A stretch of DNA of 64,000 bases from Vallitalea sp. (GTDB lineage Bacteria; Bacillota; Clostridia; Lachnospirales; Vallitaleaceae), in the NCBI GenBank assembly GCA_025210235.1, contig JAOASG010000057.1, positions 1 to 64,000 on the forward strand. The letters are read 5' to 3'. Both the position numbers and the translations under genes were made by a program. The notes under the pieces were generated by a model that worked only from the letters and a program-made list of their open reading frames with translations, ran no database searches and was not told the DNA's origin. Shown piece by piece: positions 35,862 to 44,820 of this stretch; positions within the stretch are counted from its first letter, which is position 1; every line of letters starts with the position of its first letter.

Positions 35862-36022
35862 TCATCTTATCAAAACCAATATCTCATTCGGATCCTGGTT
35901 AGGGACTAATAGTATATTGTAATATAACATCTTTTGTAATATAATGTATTATTAGTATATACTTTATTTAAATTTGTTGCACAAAAATAAATTTAGAAAG
36001 AAAAGGTAAAGGGTGGGGTTCA

Positions 36023-37507
36023 ATGAAGGAGAATGTTAAAACAAGTCACGAACAAAAGAGGTATAAGTATTATTTAATAGTAATATGTGTTATTTTTTTA
36101 CTGAATATAGGGCAAATGATTTTGGGGGCAATAATTGGGACTCGTTCAGTATTCCTATCAGTTAGTTTAATTTTATTACTCATCATATCAATGATAATTA
36201 CGTATGTATTTACTCATAAAACATTTAACATAAATAAAGTATTATATCTAACATTGATTCCTATGACAATATGTTGGGTAGTTATTTTTTATACATCTAA
36301 AAATATTGTTGTATTTACAGGAATGTTTCCTGTTTTAGTTTTATTGGTATTCTTGGGACGATATAAAGAAGTTATAATTATTGATATAATTAATGTCGTT
36401 TTAACTATTTATAAAATGATTGAATTTTCTGATCATGCAACTGAGTTTGATAAAACTTTAAATGTTTATATTATTCTTGTCTTAATAGTTTTTTCTACTG
36501 CTTGTTATATAGGAGCTAAGATATTGCATAATATGATGAAAAGAAATAGGAATATGATTAGTAATTTGGAAGAATCTAAAGAAGAACAAGATAAAATGAT
36601 GGATAAATTAATACACACAAGTAAGATCATATATAATCATTCAAATGAATTAAATACTATAATGCAGGATATGAGTATTATGTCCAAAGATATGGAACAA
36701 GCTGTAGAACAAATAAAAGAAGGTGCTAGAGAAGGCGCAGAATATACAGAGCAACAACTAGAATCGACTACTCATATTCAAGAAATGATAAATCAAGCTT
36801 CCAATACATCTTTATCAATTAATGATACCTCAAAAGATATGGAGGATATTATAAATAATGGAATGAAAATTGTAGAAACATTATATGATAATAATAATGT
36901 CTCTAATGAAAATAATACTCAAACATATGAAATTATACAAGAATTAAAGCAAAAATCTGATAATATTGTAGCTATAATAGAAACAATAAATAGTATTGCA
37001 GATCAAACAAATTTATTAGCTTTAAATGCAGCAATAGAAGCTGCAAGGGTAGGGGAAGCTGGGAAAGGTTTTGCAGTTGTTGCAGATGAAATAAGAAAAT
37101 TAGCAGAACAATCATCACAATCGGTTAATCATATTACAGAAATTATTATAGAATTACAACAACAAACAGATAAGTCTCTAAATGCTTATGAAGATTTAAA
37201 TAAAATAAGTTCCGAACAAGATAAATTAGTTAATGATACAAAAAATATTTTTGATACAATTAAAAATAGCACAATAGAAAATACTAAAAGTATTGAGTTA
37301 TTATCATCAAAAATCACTTCAATTGTTGAAGAAAATAGTAATATAGTAGGATCTACAAATAATCTTTCTGCTATTACACAAGAAAATTATAGTAGTTCAG
37401 AAAGTGCTGTTTCCTTAACTAGTCAATATATATCATTATCAGAAAAGGGTAATAATATATTAGAAAGTTTGAATAAGACATCAGAAGAACTTGTGGCGAG
37501 TAAATAA
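36023..37507 (+). CDS. Methyl-accepting chemotaxis protein with multi-helix membrane sensor
   Basis: A 494-residue chemoreceptor. The N-terminal ~170 residues form about six closely packed helices with almost no extracytoplasmic loop. The cytoplasmic signalling coiled coil follows without a HAMP domain. The kinase-control tip is [20 protein letters not shown] (about residues 322-341) continuing to [15 protein letters not shown]. Receptors of this layout probably sense a membrane-dissolved or intracellular signal. No che genes are nearby. Ribosome site AAAGGGTGGGG. Length of the signalling domain suggests a short-class receptor. Confidence 0.92.
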   Translation: MKENVKTSHEQKRYKYYLIVICVIFLLNIGQMILGAIIGTRSVFLSVSLILLLIISMIITYVFTHKTFNINKVLYLTLIPMTICWVVIFYTSKNIVVFTGMFPVLVLLVFLGRYKEVIIIDIINVVLTIYKMIEFSDHATEFDKTLNVYIILVLIVFSTACYIGAKILHNMMKRNRNMISNLEESKEEQDKMMDKLIHTSKIIYNHSNELNTIMQDMSIMSKDMEQAVEQIKEGAREGAEYTEQQLESTTHIQEMINQASNTSLSINDTSKDMEDIINNGMKIVETLYDNNNVSNENNTQTYEIIQELKQKSDNIVAIIETINSIADQTNLLALNAAIEAARVGEAGKGFAVVADEIRKLAEQSSQSVNHITEIIIELQQQTDKSLNAYEDLNKISSEQDKLVNDTKNIFDTIKNSTIENTKSIELLSSKITSIVEENSNIVGSTNNLSAITQENYSSSESAVSLTSQYISLSEKGNNILESLNKTSEELVASK

Positions 37508-37539
37508 TATAATAAAATAATGTATAGTCTTGATAAAAA

Positions 37540-37635
37540 CACGGTCTGGTTGGTAGTCCAGACGCATCTTTCTAGATGCCAGTAACCTTCCCCCTTTGGG
37601 TTGTCCATTCATGACGATTTATAATAAAAGGGGAT
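37540..37635 (+). promoter_or_regulatory. yjdF-type riboswitch
   Basis: A G+C-richer leader ahead of a YjdF-family gene. Visible elements: stem GTCTGG/CCAGAC (37544-37549 with 37558-37563), stem GCATCT/AGATGC (37564-37569 with 37574-37579), and AACC/GGTT around the C-run at 37590-37594. CCCCTTT (37591-37597) is complementary to AAAGGGG (37627-37633), which contains the Shine-Dalgarno sequence, so ligand-controlled ribosome access is plausible. yjdF motif RNAs bind azaaromatic compounds in published work. The call rests on structure and the downstream gene, not on a covariance search. Confidence 0.75.
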
Positions 37636-37641
37636 GAAAGA

Positions 37642-38052
37642 ATGAATATTATATTAACTGTATTATATGAAGAACCTTATTGGGTAGGATTATTTGAGAG
37701 ACAAGATAATGATAATTATTATGTAGCTAAATGTATTTTTGGGAAAGAACCTAGTATGCCGGAGGTTTACGAAGTAATTACAAAAAATTATTCTAAATTA
37801 AAATTTAGTAAACCGATAAAAAATACATATAATGTTAAGAAAAAAGTTAATCCTAAAAGAAAAAGTAGAGAGGTAGCAAAATTAACTACTAATAAGGGTA
37901 TTTCAACTAAAGCACAACAAGCACTCAAGCAAGAATATGAGAAAAATAAAAAAGAAAGAAAAATTATAAGTAAAGAGGTAAAAGAAAGAATATTATTAGA
38001 AAAACGCCTTAAGAAAGTTCAAAAGAAAAAACAGAAGAAGAAAGGGCATTGA
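37642..38052 (+). CDS. yjdF: YjdF family protein (DUF2992)
   Basis: A 136-residue very basic protein. The N-terminal part is compact (residues 1-55: LTVLYEEPYWVGLFERQDND and CIFGKEPSMPEVYEVI). The C-terminal part is lysine-rich and probably helical, with the hallmark NPKRKSREVAK and GISTKAQQALKQEYEKNKKER. Proteins of this family are found behind yjdF riboswitches that respond to azaaromatic compounds, and may deal with such toxic molecules. Biochemical activity is unknown. The gene stands alone, with its ribosome site GGGG overlapped by the predicted leader pairing. Confidence 0.9.
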   Translation: MNIILTVLYEEPYWVGLFERQDNDNYYVAKCIFGKEPSMPEVYEVITKNYSKLKFSKPIKNTYNVKKKVNPKRKSREVAKLTTNKGISTKAQQALKQEYEKNKKERKIISKEVKERILLEKRLKKVQKKKQKKKGH

Positions 38053-38117
38053 TAACTGGTAACTAGACTTGATAAAATAGACCATAAAATTACCAGAATA
38101 AATTAAGTAAAAAAATG

Positions 38118-38146
38118 TTGACAATAATTATTTATTTATATATAAT
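38118..38146 (+). promoter_or_regulatory. Sigma-A promoter of the trpB T-box transcript
   Basis: TTGACA (38118-38123), a 17-bp spacer and TATAAT (38141-38146), an exact consensus pair. Transcription should start near 38153 and produce a leader of about 430 nt before trpB. Confidence 0.85.
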
Positions 38147-38204
38147 ATTAATAATTTAATAATTAAATTCGATGATTGAAAGTAGTAAGAATTATTTGTA
38201 ATAA

Positions 38205-38498
38205 TAGAGAGTCGGGGATGGTGGAATCCTGATATTAACTGTAATTCTGAATGGATTCATGAGAAGTATAGTGAACACATAATTTGTAAGTAGCTATTAC
38301 CGTTTTTCCTACGTTATAAGGATAGGATATGTTAGTATCTGAAAAAGTTAAGCACATATAGGTGGCATAACGAATATTCCTTCGTCCTAATAGACGGAGA
38401 TTTTTTGTTTTTAGGAATATTTATATAACTTAGTGCTTGAAGTTGGGTGGTACCACGAGTGACACTTCGTCCCAATAAATTGATGAAGTGTTTTTTTA
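38205..38498 (+). promoter_or_regulatory. T-box leader, tryptophan specific
   Basis: The T-box sequence GGGTGGTACCACG is at 38445-38457. Upstream lies a stem I region with AGAGAGTCGGGGATGGTGG near 38207. The candidate specifier is TGG (Trp) at 38252-38254 in GAATGGATTC. The terminator stem ACACTTCGTC/GATGAAGTGT with seven T residues (38462-38498) competes with the antiterminator. Uncharged tRNA-Trp should stabilise the antiterminator and permit trpB transcription. The specifier was placed by eye and supported by the downstream gene. Confidence 0.9.
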
Positions 38499-38588
38499 TT
38501 ACCATTTTTTATTGAGTAAAAAATCATTGGATTTGGAATATTAAATTAAAACTATTAAATTAATAATAATGGAAGGGTGTTGGTTACA

Positions 38589-39779
38589 ATGAAACATGAA
38601 TTTGGAAAATTTGGGGGACAATATGTACCAGAGCCAGTTATTAAAGCATTAAATGAATTAGAGATAGCTTTTAATAAAGCAATGCAAGATGAAGAGTTTA
38701 AAAAAGAGTATTTATATTATATGAAAGACTATGTGGGAAGAGAGTCACCATTATATTATGCTAAAAATATGAGTGATAAACTTGGTGGAGCTAAAATTTA
38801 TTTGAAAAGAGAAGATTTAAATCATACAGGGGCTCATAAAATTAACAATGCAATTGGGCAGATATTACTTGCTAAAAGAATGGGTAAGAAAAAAATAATT
38901 GCAGAAACAGGAGCAGGACAACATGGTGTGGCAACTGCAACAGCTGCAGCTATGTTTAATATGGAATGTGAGATATTTATGGGAGAAGAAGATACTAAAA
39001 GACAAAAATTAAATGTATTTAGAATGGAATTATTAGGTGCAAAAGTTACTCCTGTAACAAGAGGAACAAGAACTTTAAGTGATGCGGTTGATGAGGCAAT
39101 TGAAAAATGGGTAGAAAGGGTTGAAGATACTTTTTATTTATTAGGTTCAGCTGTTGGGCCACATCCATATCCAACTATAGTTCGTGAATTTCAAAAAATA
39201 ATTGGTGAAGAAGCTGTTAGACAAATAAAGGAAAAAGAAGGGAAACTTCCAGATTATTGTGTGGCATGTGTTGGTGGTGGAAGTAATGCAATAGGGTTAT
39301 TTCATGAATTTAACAAATATACTGAGGTAAATTTAATTGGTGTAGAAGCAGCAGGGAAAGGTATTGATACTAATTTACATGCAGCTACAATGACCCTTGG
39401 AAAAGAAGGCGTTATTCATGGAATGAATACTATTTATGTTCAAGATGATGAAGGGGAAATAAGCCCAGTATACTCTATATCAGCAGGGTTAGATTACCCA
39501 GGAGTTGGACCAGAACATGCACATCTTAAAGATATTGGAAGAGCAAGATATGAAGCAGTAACTGACGATGAAGCCGTTAAAGCGTTTTTATATTTATCTC
39601 AAACTGAAGGAATTATTCCAGCAATTGAAAGCTCACACGCAATAGCTTATGTTATGAAATTAGCACCAACACTTGATAAAGATAAAATAATTATAGTTAA
39701 CTTATCAGGTAGAGGAGATAAAGATGTTGAAGCAATTGAAAGTTATTTAAGTGCTAATGATATGCCGATTATTATATAG
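38589..39779 (+). CDS. trpB: Tryptophan synthase beta subunit, orphan
   Basis: A 396-residue TrpB1-type PLP enzyme, joining indole and L-serine to tryptophan. Lys84 in [10 protein letters not shown] is the PLP Schiff-base residue; AETGAGQHG, the phosphate loop GGGSNA and SGRGDKDVE are intact. Length and sequence match the trpA-partnered TrpB1 class, yet no trpA or other trp gene is adjacent. The gene is alone behind a Trp T-box, so it may salvage indole or act with a TrpA encoded elsewhere. An upstream in-frame GTG (38577) is rejected since GGAAGGG lies before ATG 38589. Confidence 0.95.
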   Translation: MKHEFGKFGGQYVPEPVIKALNELEIAFNKAMQDEEFKKEYLYYMKDYVGRESPLYYAKNMSDKLGGAKIYLKREDLNHTGAHKINNAIGQILLAKRMGKKKIIAETGAGQHGVATATAAAMFNMECEIFMGEEDTKRQKLNVFRMELLGAKVTPVTRGTRTLSDAVDEAIEKWVERVEDTFYLLGSAVGPHPYPTIVREFQKIIGEEAVRQIKEKEGKLPDYCVACVGGGSNAIGLFHEFNKYTEVNLIGVEAAGKGIDTNLHAATMTLGKEGVIHGMNTIYVQDDEGEISPVYSISAGLDYPGVGPEHAHLKDIGRARYEAVTDDEAVKAFLYLSQTEGIIPAIESSHAIAYVMKLAPTLDKDKIIIVNLSGRGDKDVEAIESYLSANDMPIII

Positions 39780-39865
39780 TTTACTTATGAAGGAAATGGT
39801 GAAAAAAAATATAAAATAAGTTATAATAATAAAAGAGTTGACAATTTATGTTATACTCTTTTGTT

Positions 39866-39894
39866 TTGTGTTAAAATAAGTATAAAGATATGAT
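39866..39894 (+). promoter_or_regulatory. Candidate promoter of the PAP2 gene
   Basis: TTGTGT, a 17-bp spacer and TATGAT, ending 12 bp before the AGAGGTG ribosome site. Confidence 0.5.
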
Positions 39895-39908
39895 ATACTT
39901 TATAAGAG

Positions 39909-40466
39909 GTGATAGTTATAATTAATACAATTAATCAATTTGATCAGAAGATTATACTTTATACATACGAGCATTTAAGAACACCATTATTAGATAATGT
40001 TATGAGGTTTTTTACTCGAATTGGCGATGGCTTTGTTATATGGATCATTATATGTTTAATTTTAATGATAAGTAAGAAATATAGAAGAGTGGGAATAATT
40101 GCATCTATTGTATTACTTATAAATACTATTTTGGGAGAAGTAGTACTAAAGAACTTAATAGAAAGGGTACGACCTTATGAAGCTCTTAATTTAAAAATAA
40201 TAATAAAAGAGTTAAGTAGTTTTTCTATGCCATCAGGACATGCGTTAAGTAGTTTTTCTATTGCTTTTGTGGTAACTTCTCTAATAAAGCAATGGAAAAT
40301 TTATATGCCTATTTTGATATTAGCTATAATTATAGGATTATCTAGGATTTATTTATCTGTTCATTATCCAACAGATGTGTTGCTTAGTATATTAATAGCT
40401 TACATAGTAAGTAGTATTGTAATTAGAATTGCTAAACATAAAAAGTTTATTCAAAACAGGCAATGA
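39909..40466 (+). CDS. PAP2 family phosphatase
   Basis: A 180-185-residue membrane phosphatase with about five helices and the three acid-phosphatase motifs: KNLIERVRP (KxxxxxxRP), PSGHA, and SRIYLSVHYPTD. Such proteins dephosphorylate lipids such as undecaprenyl pyrophosphate or phosphatidate at the membrane's outer face. The start is unclear. The only standard codon is GTG 39909, but it lies inside the ribosome site AGAGGTGAT. Correct spacing points to ATA 39918 or ATT 39921, both rare start codons. A copy of the TAGTTTTGCAATTACC repeat follows the stop. Confidence 0.88.
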   Translation: MIVIINTINQFDQKIILYTYEHLRTPLLDNVMRFFTRIGDGFVIWIIICLILMISKKYRRVGIIASIVLLINTILGEVVLKNLIERVRPYEALNLKIIIKELSSFSMPSGHALSSFSIAFVVTSLIKQWKIYMPILILAIIIGLSRIYLSVHYPTDVLLSILIAYIVSSIVIRIAKHKKFIQNRQ

Positions 40467-40472
40467 GGAATG

Positions 40473-40492
40473 TAGTTTTGCAATTACCTAAA
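40473..40492. repeat. Copy of the TAGTTTTGCAATTACC repeat
   Basis: TAGTTTTGCAATTACCTAAA, the inverse of the motif at 1151, lies seven bases after the PAP2 stop and 28 bp before the M29 gene. Confidence 0.6.
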
Positions 40493-40520
40493 CAATTATC
40501 TATTTAAAAGGAGAAAATAT

Positions 40521-42593
40521 ATGAAAGAATATTATAAAAAAGAAAATGAAGTAATAGCTGATGAGTATGCCAAGTCATTAATAAGTATTGAAGACATTGT
40601 TAAGAGAACACAAGGTGATGATAAATATGAAAAGTACTTTAATAAATTAGGAGAATTTATTTTAATGCTATCGGATCATGAAAGAGAATTAGATGAAAAT
40701 TATTTTAAAAATAAAACTTTTGAAGAACTAAAAAGAATAAATAAAAGTCTATATCAAGACATATTACCTGAAAATTATAATATGTGTTATGGAAATCCAA
40801 CTTATGCAGTAAACCAATTTGGTAAAGAAATGGGACAAATTTTATCATTTCTATATGCTAAGGTTTTTGAAAACATACAATTTGCTTACCAACATAAAGT
40901 TTTTCTAATGAATAGAGTTAATCAATTGTTTATAAAGATATATGAGCATATTATGAATAACAATAGGTTATCTCATAGTGAAATAAAAACAATTATATTA
41001 GAAGATGCCAGAAAATATGTAGGCAAAGAAGTAGAATTACATTACGATGAATTATGTAATAGTAATAGAACGTATCTTAGTGATATGATAAGATGTGATG
41101 ATTTATCTAATTATAAATATTTATTTAAATATGGTTATTATATTAGTGAAAATGAGATAAAAATTGCACAATACTTAAATAGTGTGCCTAAGGATAAAAT
41201 AAAACTAATGGCAAATATAATGTCTGAGGGTTATAGAATAGGATTTATTAGAGATAATAAAGATATATCTATTAAATCCGCTGTTAGCTTAAGGTATCGA
41301 ATTGGTTTTGAACTAGTTATTAAAGAGGTAATTAGTAATTTTGAAAAAATAAATCTAAAACCAATAATAAATATTGAAACAAAAACAGATACAGAATATG
41401 GTTTTTCATTTACTAGATTAGATTCTACTAAACCTAACAAGCAATATTACTATGATCATCGATATGATTATGCTTTATATTTTGATGAAGACTATGTACA
41501 AGTTAAACAACAAGCGATTAAAGAGCATGTTTGTTCTATGGGTGATAGTTTACATGCTCAAGGTGGCCCAGCAGTACTAGAGATATTTGGTGAAAAACCA
41601 TTTTATCCAGAAAACAAATCAGAATGTTTGAAATTAAATAATGACCAAACATCACTTGATAAAATAAGTAAAACTGGGGAACGAAAAGAATTTACAAAAT
41701 ATTTATCAGGAGATAATTATAGCTTTACAATTGTTTCTTATCCAATTCCTGAAATAGGTGAACAATTTGAGGAAATATTTGATGAAACTATTAAAGTAAA
41801 TACTTTAGATGTAGAAGTATATGAAAGAATCCAAGAAAAAATTATAGATGCACTTGATAAAGGGGACTATGTCCATGTTGTAGGAAAAGGAACAGACACT
41901 AAGACTGATATAATGGTTAAATTACATGAAATAAAGAATGCTGAAAAAGAAACTCTTTTTCATAACTGCCTAGCAGATGTAAATATACCTGTAGGGGAAG
42001 TGTATACGTCACCTACATTAAAAGGAACTAATGGTACATTATTTGTTAAAGAAGTATATCTCAAAGGTTTAAAGTATAATAATCTTAAAATTACTTTTAA
42101 AGATGGTTATATAGATTCATATAGTTGTACTAATTTTGATTCAGAAAAAGAAAATGAGAAATATATTTATGAAAATCTAATATTTCCTAATGATACGTTA
42201 CCCATTGGGGAATTTGCTATAGGAACAAATACTACAGCATATGTTATGGCAAATAAATATAATATATCAGATGTATTACCAATATTAATTACAGAAAAAA
42301 CAGGACCTCATTTTGCAATAGGAGATACATGTTTTGCTTGGGGGGAAGATTTGTGTGTATATAATTCAAATGGAAAAGAGGTTATTGCAAGAGACAATGA
42401 GAAATCAATCCTTAGGAAAACAAATATTGATGAAGCATATACAGGGAAACATACAGATATTACGTTGCCATATAGTGAACTTGAATCTATAGATATTATT
42501 ACCAAAGATAAAAAAAGAATAAGACTAATCAAAGATGGTCGTTTTATACTTGAAGGAACCGAAAAATTAAATAAGGCTCTTGATGAAGCATAA
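40521..42593 (+). CDS. M29 family aminopeptidase
   Basis: A 690-residue protein with an extended N-terminal region (about residues 1-290, unlike short AmpS proteins of ~410 residues) fused to an M29 metallo-aminopeptidase domain (~300-690). Probable metal and catalytic residues lie in VNIPVGEVYTSP, LPIGEFAIGTNT, TEKTGPHFAIGD and GKHTDITLPY, matching Glu, Glu, His and His/Asp ligands of the family. It should release N-terminal amino acids in the cytoplasm with Zn or Co. The long N-terminal extension is of unknown function. RBS AAGGAG. Confidence 0.85.
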   Translation: MKEYYKKENEVIADEYAKSLISIEDIVKRTQGDDKYEKYFNKLGEFILMLSDHERELDENYFKNKTFEELKRINKSLYQDILPENYNMCYGNPTYAVNQFGKEMGQILSFLYAKVFENIQFAYQHKVFLMNRVNQLFIKIYEHIMNNNRLSHSEIKTIILEDARKYVGKEVELHYDELCNSNRTYLSDMIRCDDLSNYKYLFKYGYYISENEIKIAQYLNSVPKDKIKLMANIMSEGYRIGFIRDNKDISIKSAVSLRYRIGFELVIKEVISNFEKINLKPIINIETKTDTEYGFSFTRLDSTKPNKQYYYDHRYDYALYFDEDYVQVKQQAIKEHVCSMGDSLHAQGGPAVLEIFGEKPFYPENKSECLKLNNDQTSLDKISKTGERKEFTKYLSGDNYSFTIVSYPIPEIGEQFEEIFDETIKVNTLDVEVYERIQEKIIDALDKGDYVHVVGKGTDTKTDIMVKLHEIKNAEKETLFHNCLADVNIPVGEVYTSPTLKGTNGTLFVKEVYLKGLKYNNLKITFKDGYIDSYSCTNFDSEKENEKYIYENLIFPNDTLPIGEFAIGTNTTAYVMANKYNISDVLPILITEKTGPHFAIGDTCFAWGEDLCVYNSNGKEVIARDNEKSILRKTNIDEAYTGKHTDITLPYSELESIDIITKDKKRIRLIKDGRFILEGTEKLNKALDEA

Positions 42594-42627
42594 AAATAGG
42601 ATATAAAAAAATAATAGGGTGATGACG

Positions 42628-43296
42628 ATGAAAAAGACAAATAAAGAAAAATTCAATGAACTATCAAGAAGGCAAAAAGTAGATTACATTTGGGAATATT
42701 ATAAAATTCATATTTCTGCAGGAATTATAGCTATAATAATTATTGGAAGTTTATTAAATACTTTGGTATTAAATCCACCTCCAAAGGCAGCAGTTAGTGT
42801 TAACTTTATGGGGAAACATCTAAATTCAAATAATACACAGGATATAGAAGATAAATTAAATTCTATAATAATTACAAAAGAAATGGGTAATAAAAAAGTA
42901 TTTATTAATTTGTTTAATGTTATGAGCGGAAAAAATATGGACCCTCAATTAGATATGGCAACAAATACTAAATTTGCTGCTAATGTTTCTGCAAAAGAAT
43001 TAGATGTTTTAATTATTGAAAAAGATAAATTTCTTCAATTGGTATCTTTAGGAACAATGCTTCCGTTAGATGAAATTTTATCTGTAGAGGAGTTGGATAA
43101 ATTAGGTGAAAAGATAATTGAGGGAAAAGGTGAAAATGATACTAAAAATATAAAATATGGAATTGATGTTACAAATAATGAAAAAGTTAAATCTATAATG
43201 GTTGGTAATGATAAGAAGGTAATGTGTGTAGTTAGTAATAGTCAGCGATTAGAAGAAAGTTTAAAAGTTATTAAGTGGTTTTTAGATATTAAATAA
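42628..43296 (+). CDS. Membrane-anchored hypothetical protein
   Basis: Not recognised as a named family. A 222-residue protein with a cytoplasmic N terminus, one helix (about residues 29-48, AGIIAIIIIGSLLNTLVL) and a soluble domain outside. The motif ELSRRQKVDYIWEYYKIHI before the helix is seen in many clostridial proteins of unknown role. The domain has ELDVLIIEKDKFLQLVSLGTMLPLDE, reminiscent of the hinge regions of binding proteins. The start at ATG 42628 fits the GGGTG ribosome site better than GTG 42619 or ATG 42622. It follows the M29 gene by 34 bp. Confidence 0.6.
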   Translation: MKKTNKEKFNELSRRQKVDYIWEYYKIHISAGIIAIIIIGSLLNTLVLNPPPKAAVSVNFMGKHLNSNNTQDIEDKLNSIIITKEMGNKKVFINLFNVMSGKNMDPQLDMATNTKFAANVSAKELDVLIIEKDKFLQLVSLGTMLPLDEILSVEELDKLGEKIIEGKGENDTKNIKYGIDVTNNEKVKSIMVGNDKKVMCVVSNSQRLEESLKVIKWFLDIK

Positions 43297-43317
43297 TATT
43301 TTTTTAGGGGGATAACA

Positions 43318-43827
43318 TTGATTAATTGGTTAATACGTAATAAAGATTTATTCGAAGCAGTATCATATTTAATTATAATAATTGGTGCTCCAATAGGTAT
43401 CTATACATACATAAAATCTAATAAACAAGAAAAAAAAGATAGGCAATTTGGTACATATGATGCATTAGATGATAAATTTATTGAATTTCAAATGATGTGT
43501 TTAGACAAACCTTATTTGAATATATTTGATGTGGAAAACGAAGAAAAAGTAGAACTTAATTCATTGCAGAAAAAAGAAGAGTTAATTGCTTTTTCTGTAT
43601 TATTTGCTATATTTGAAAGAGCTTTTATTATGTATAGGGAAAGAAGTTACAAAGATAAAGGAGAACAATGGCAAGGTTGGTTAGAGGTTATTGAAGAATA
43701 TGCAAAAAGAGAAAATTTTAGAGAAGCTTGGGCAAAAAATGGTTTTGGTTGGGATAAAAGCTTTGAACATTTAATTAATTATATTATAAAAGAAAGCATA
43801 GAGACAGAACTAAATGAGAAAGAATAA
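43318..43827 (+). CDS. Membrane-anchored hypothetical protein (DUF4760-like)
   Basis: A 169-residue protein with one N-terminal helix (about residues 12-33, ending IGIYTYIKSNKQEKKD) and a cytoplasmic all-helical domain. That domain contains AFSVLFAIFERAFIMYRE and QWQGWLEVIEEYAKRENFREAW. The pattern resembles small membrane-tethered helical proteins such as DUF4760, without a known activity. The start is TTG, placed by AGGGGGA ten bases upstream. Its last 14 bp overlap the following GNAT gene in another frame, so the two are translated together. Confidence 0.6.
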   Translation: MINWLIRNKDLFEAVSYLIIIIGAPIGIYTYIKSNKQEKKDRQFGTYDALDDKFIEFQMMCLDKPYLNIFDVENEEKVELNSLQKKEELIAFSVLFAIFERAFIMYRERSYKDKGEQWQGWLEVIEEYAKRENFREAWAKNGFGWDKSFEHLINYIIKESIETELNEKE

Positions 43828-44584
43828 AGTAATCATAGACCATAAGACAATACACAATGAAATTATAGAAGATTTTTTTAAGGCATATAATAGTAGTATA
43901 AAATTAGAAGATGATAAAGATTCTAAAAAGGATTTTAAATCTATTATAAATAGTTCTGATGAAACTGCTCAATTTGGCGTTGCATATATTAAGATAAATA
44001 ACAAAATTGTAAGTGGGACATTTTATGTCGCAATTAAAATTCCGAAAGATAAACAAGAAATTTGGAAAACAGATATTGCTATTATAATTATTTATACATT
44101 TACTTTAGAAAACTATAGAAGAAAAGGTTATAGTTATACTATATTAAATGAGTTAGAAATTTATTTTAGTAAGTATAGATGTATATGGTTTTGTGAAGTG
44201 CTTGATGAAAATAAATTAACAAATAAGCAATTAAAAGAAGAACAAAAATATGCAGATATTACTTGTTCAGATAGAGAAAAATTTTGGACAAAAGTAGGGT
44301 TTAATAAATGTATATTTAATTATTATAATCCTTTACCTGATTTAAGTAAGAATTGTAATGGAATAATAGATTATAATGGATTATGGGTAAAAGTTAGTTT
44401 TTATGATGAAAATCATAAATATATTTTAAAGGAATTAGCATTATTTGCTTTATATAGCTATTTTAAATATGGATACTTAGCGGGGAATAGCTATGGGCAT
44501 AAATGGGAAGCGTATAAAAAAAATAAACACAGCATAGGAAAGATTAAAGGAAATTCAATTGAATTTAAAAAATTACTTATGTGA
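43814..44584 (+). CDS. GNAT-like acetyltransferase, coupled to a membrane protein
   Basis: A 256-residue protein with a GNAT core in its middle third. FTLENYRRKGYSYTILNELE (residues ~94-113) matches the acetyl-CoA-binding R/QxxGxG/A helix region, and REKFWTKVGF (about 155-164) matches the family's FYEKLGF motif. The N- and C-terminal regions are not recognisable. It overlaps the upstream membrane-protein gene, so a two-component function is likely: the acetylase may act on, or be recruited by, the tethered protein. Substrate unknown. Confidence 0.65.
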   Translation: MRKNKVIIDHKTIHNEIIEDFFKAYNSSIKLEDDKDSKKDFKSIINSSDETAQFGVAYIKINNKIVSGTFYVAIKIPKDKQEIWKTDIAIIIIYTFTLENYRRKGYSYTILNELEIYFSKYRCIWFCEVLDENKLTNKQLKEEQKYADITCSDREKFWTKVGFNKCIFNYYNPLPDLSKNCNGIIDYNGLWVKVSFYDENHKYILKELALFALYSYFKYGYLAGNSYGHKWEAYKKNKHSIGKIKGNSIEFKKLLM

Positions 44585-44702
44585 TTTTTTAAAGGATTGA
44601 TTTCCTTTTTTTTCTATTTTATTTATTTTAATAGAAAAATATCGTATGTAGTAAAATAATAAAGGAGTACGTTTATTTTTGAGTATATTTTTTAGAGAGA
44701 AA

Positions 44703-44740
44703 AACGAATATTTTTAAATAAAACCAATAAAATGTTCGGA
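44703..44740. promoter_or_regulatory. PurR-type PurBox pair
   Basis: AACGAATATT (44703-44712) and AATGTTCGGA (44731-44740) are inverted, separated by 18 bp. The second contains an exact TGTTCGG half-site of the Bacillus PurBox (CCGAACA). They lie directly upstream of the purK promoter, so a PurR homologue with PRPP as inducer is the expected regulator. Confidence 0.7.
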
Positions 44741-44746
44741 AATCTA

Positions 44747-44775
44747 TTGACTTATTATTAATTTATTTGTAAAAT
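44747..44775 (+). promoter_or_regulatory. Sigma-A promoter of the pur operon
   Basis: TTGACT (44747-44752), a 17-bp spacer and TAAAAT (44770-44775), directly downstream of the PurBoxes. No guanine riboswitch was seen in the 30-nt leader. Confidence 0.8.
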
Positions 44776-44820
44776 GTTCTTACAACCAATTAAAAAAATG
44801 TAATTAAGGAGTTGTTCGTA

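Noticed and set aside
35880..36022. Riboswitch ahead of the chemoreceptor gene
   Set aside because: The region has no recognisable aptamer; in particular nothing like a cyclic-di-GMP motif could be folded by eye.
37423..37608. 61-residue minus-strand frame over the chemoreceptor end and leader
   Set aside because: It covers the yjdF-type riboswitch and has no ribosome site.
42308..42640. 110-residue minus-strand frame
   Set aside because: Antisense to the conserved C-terminal end of the M29 gene.
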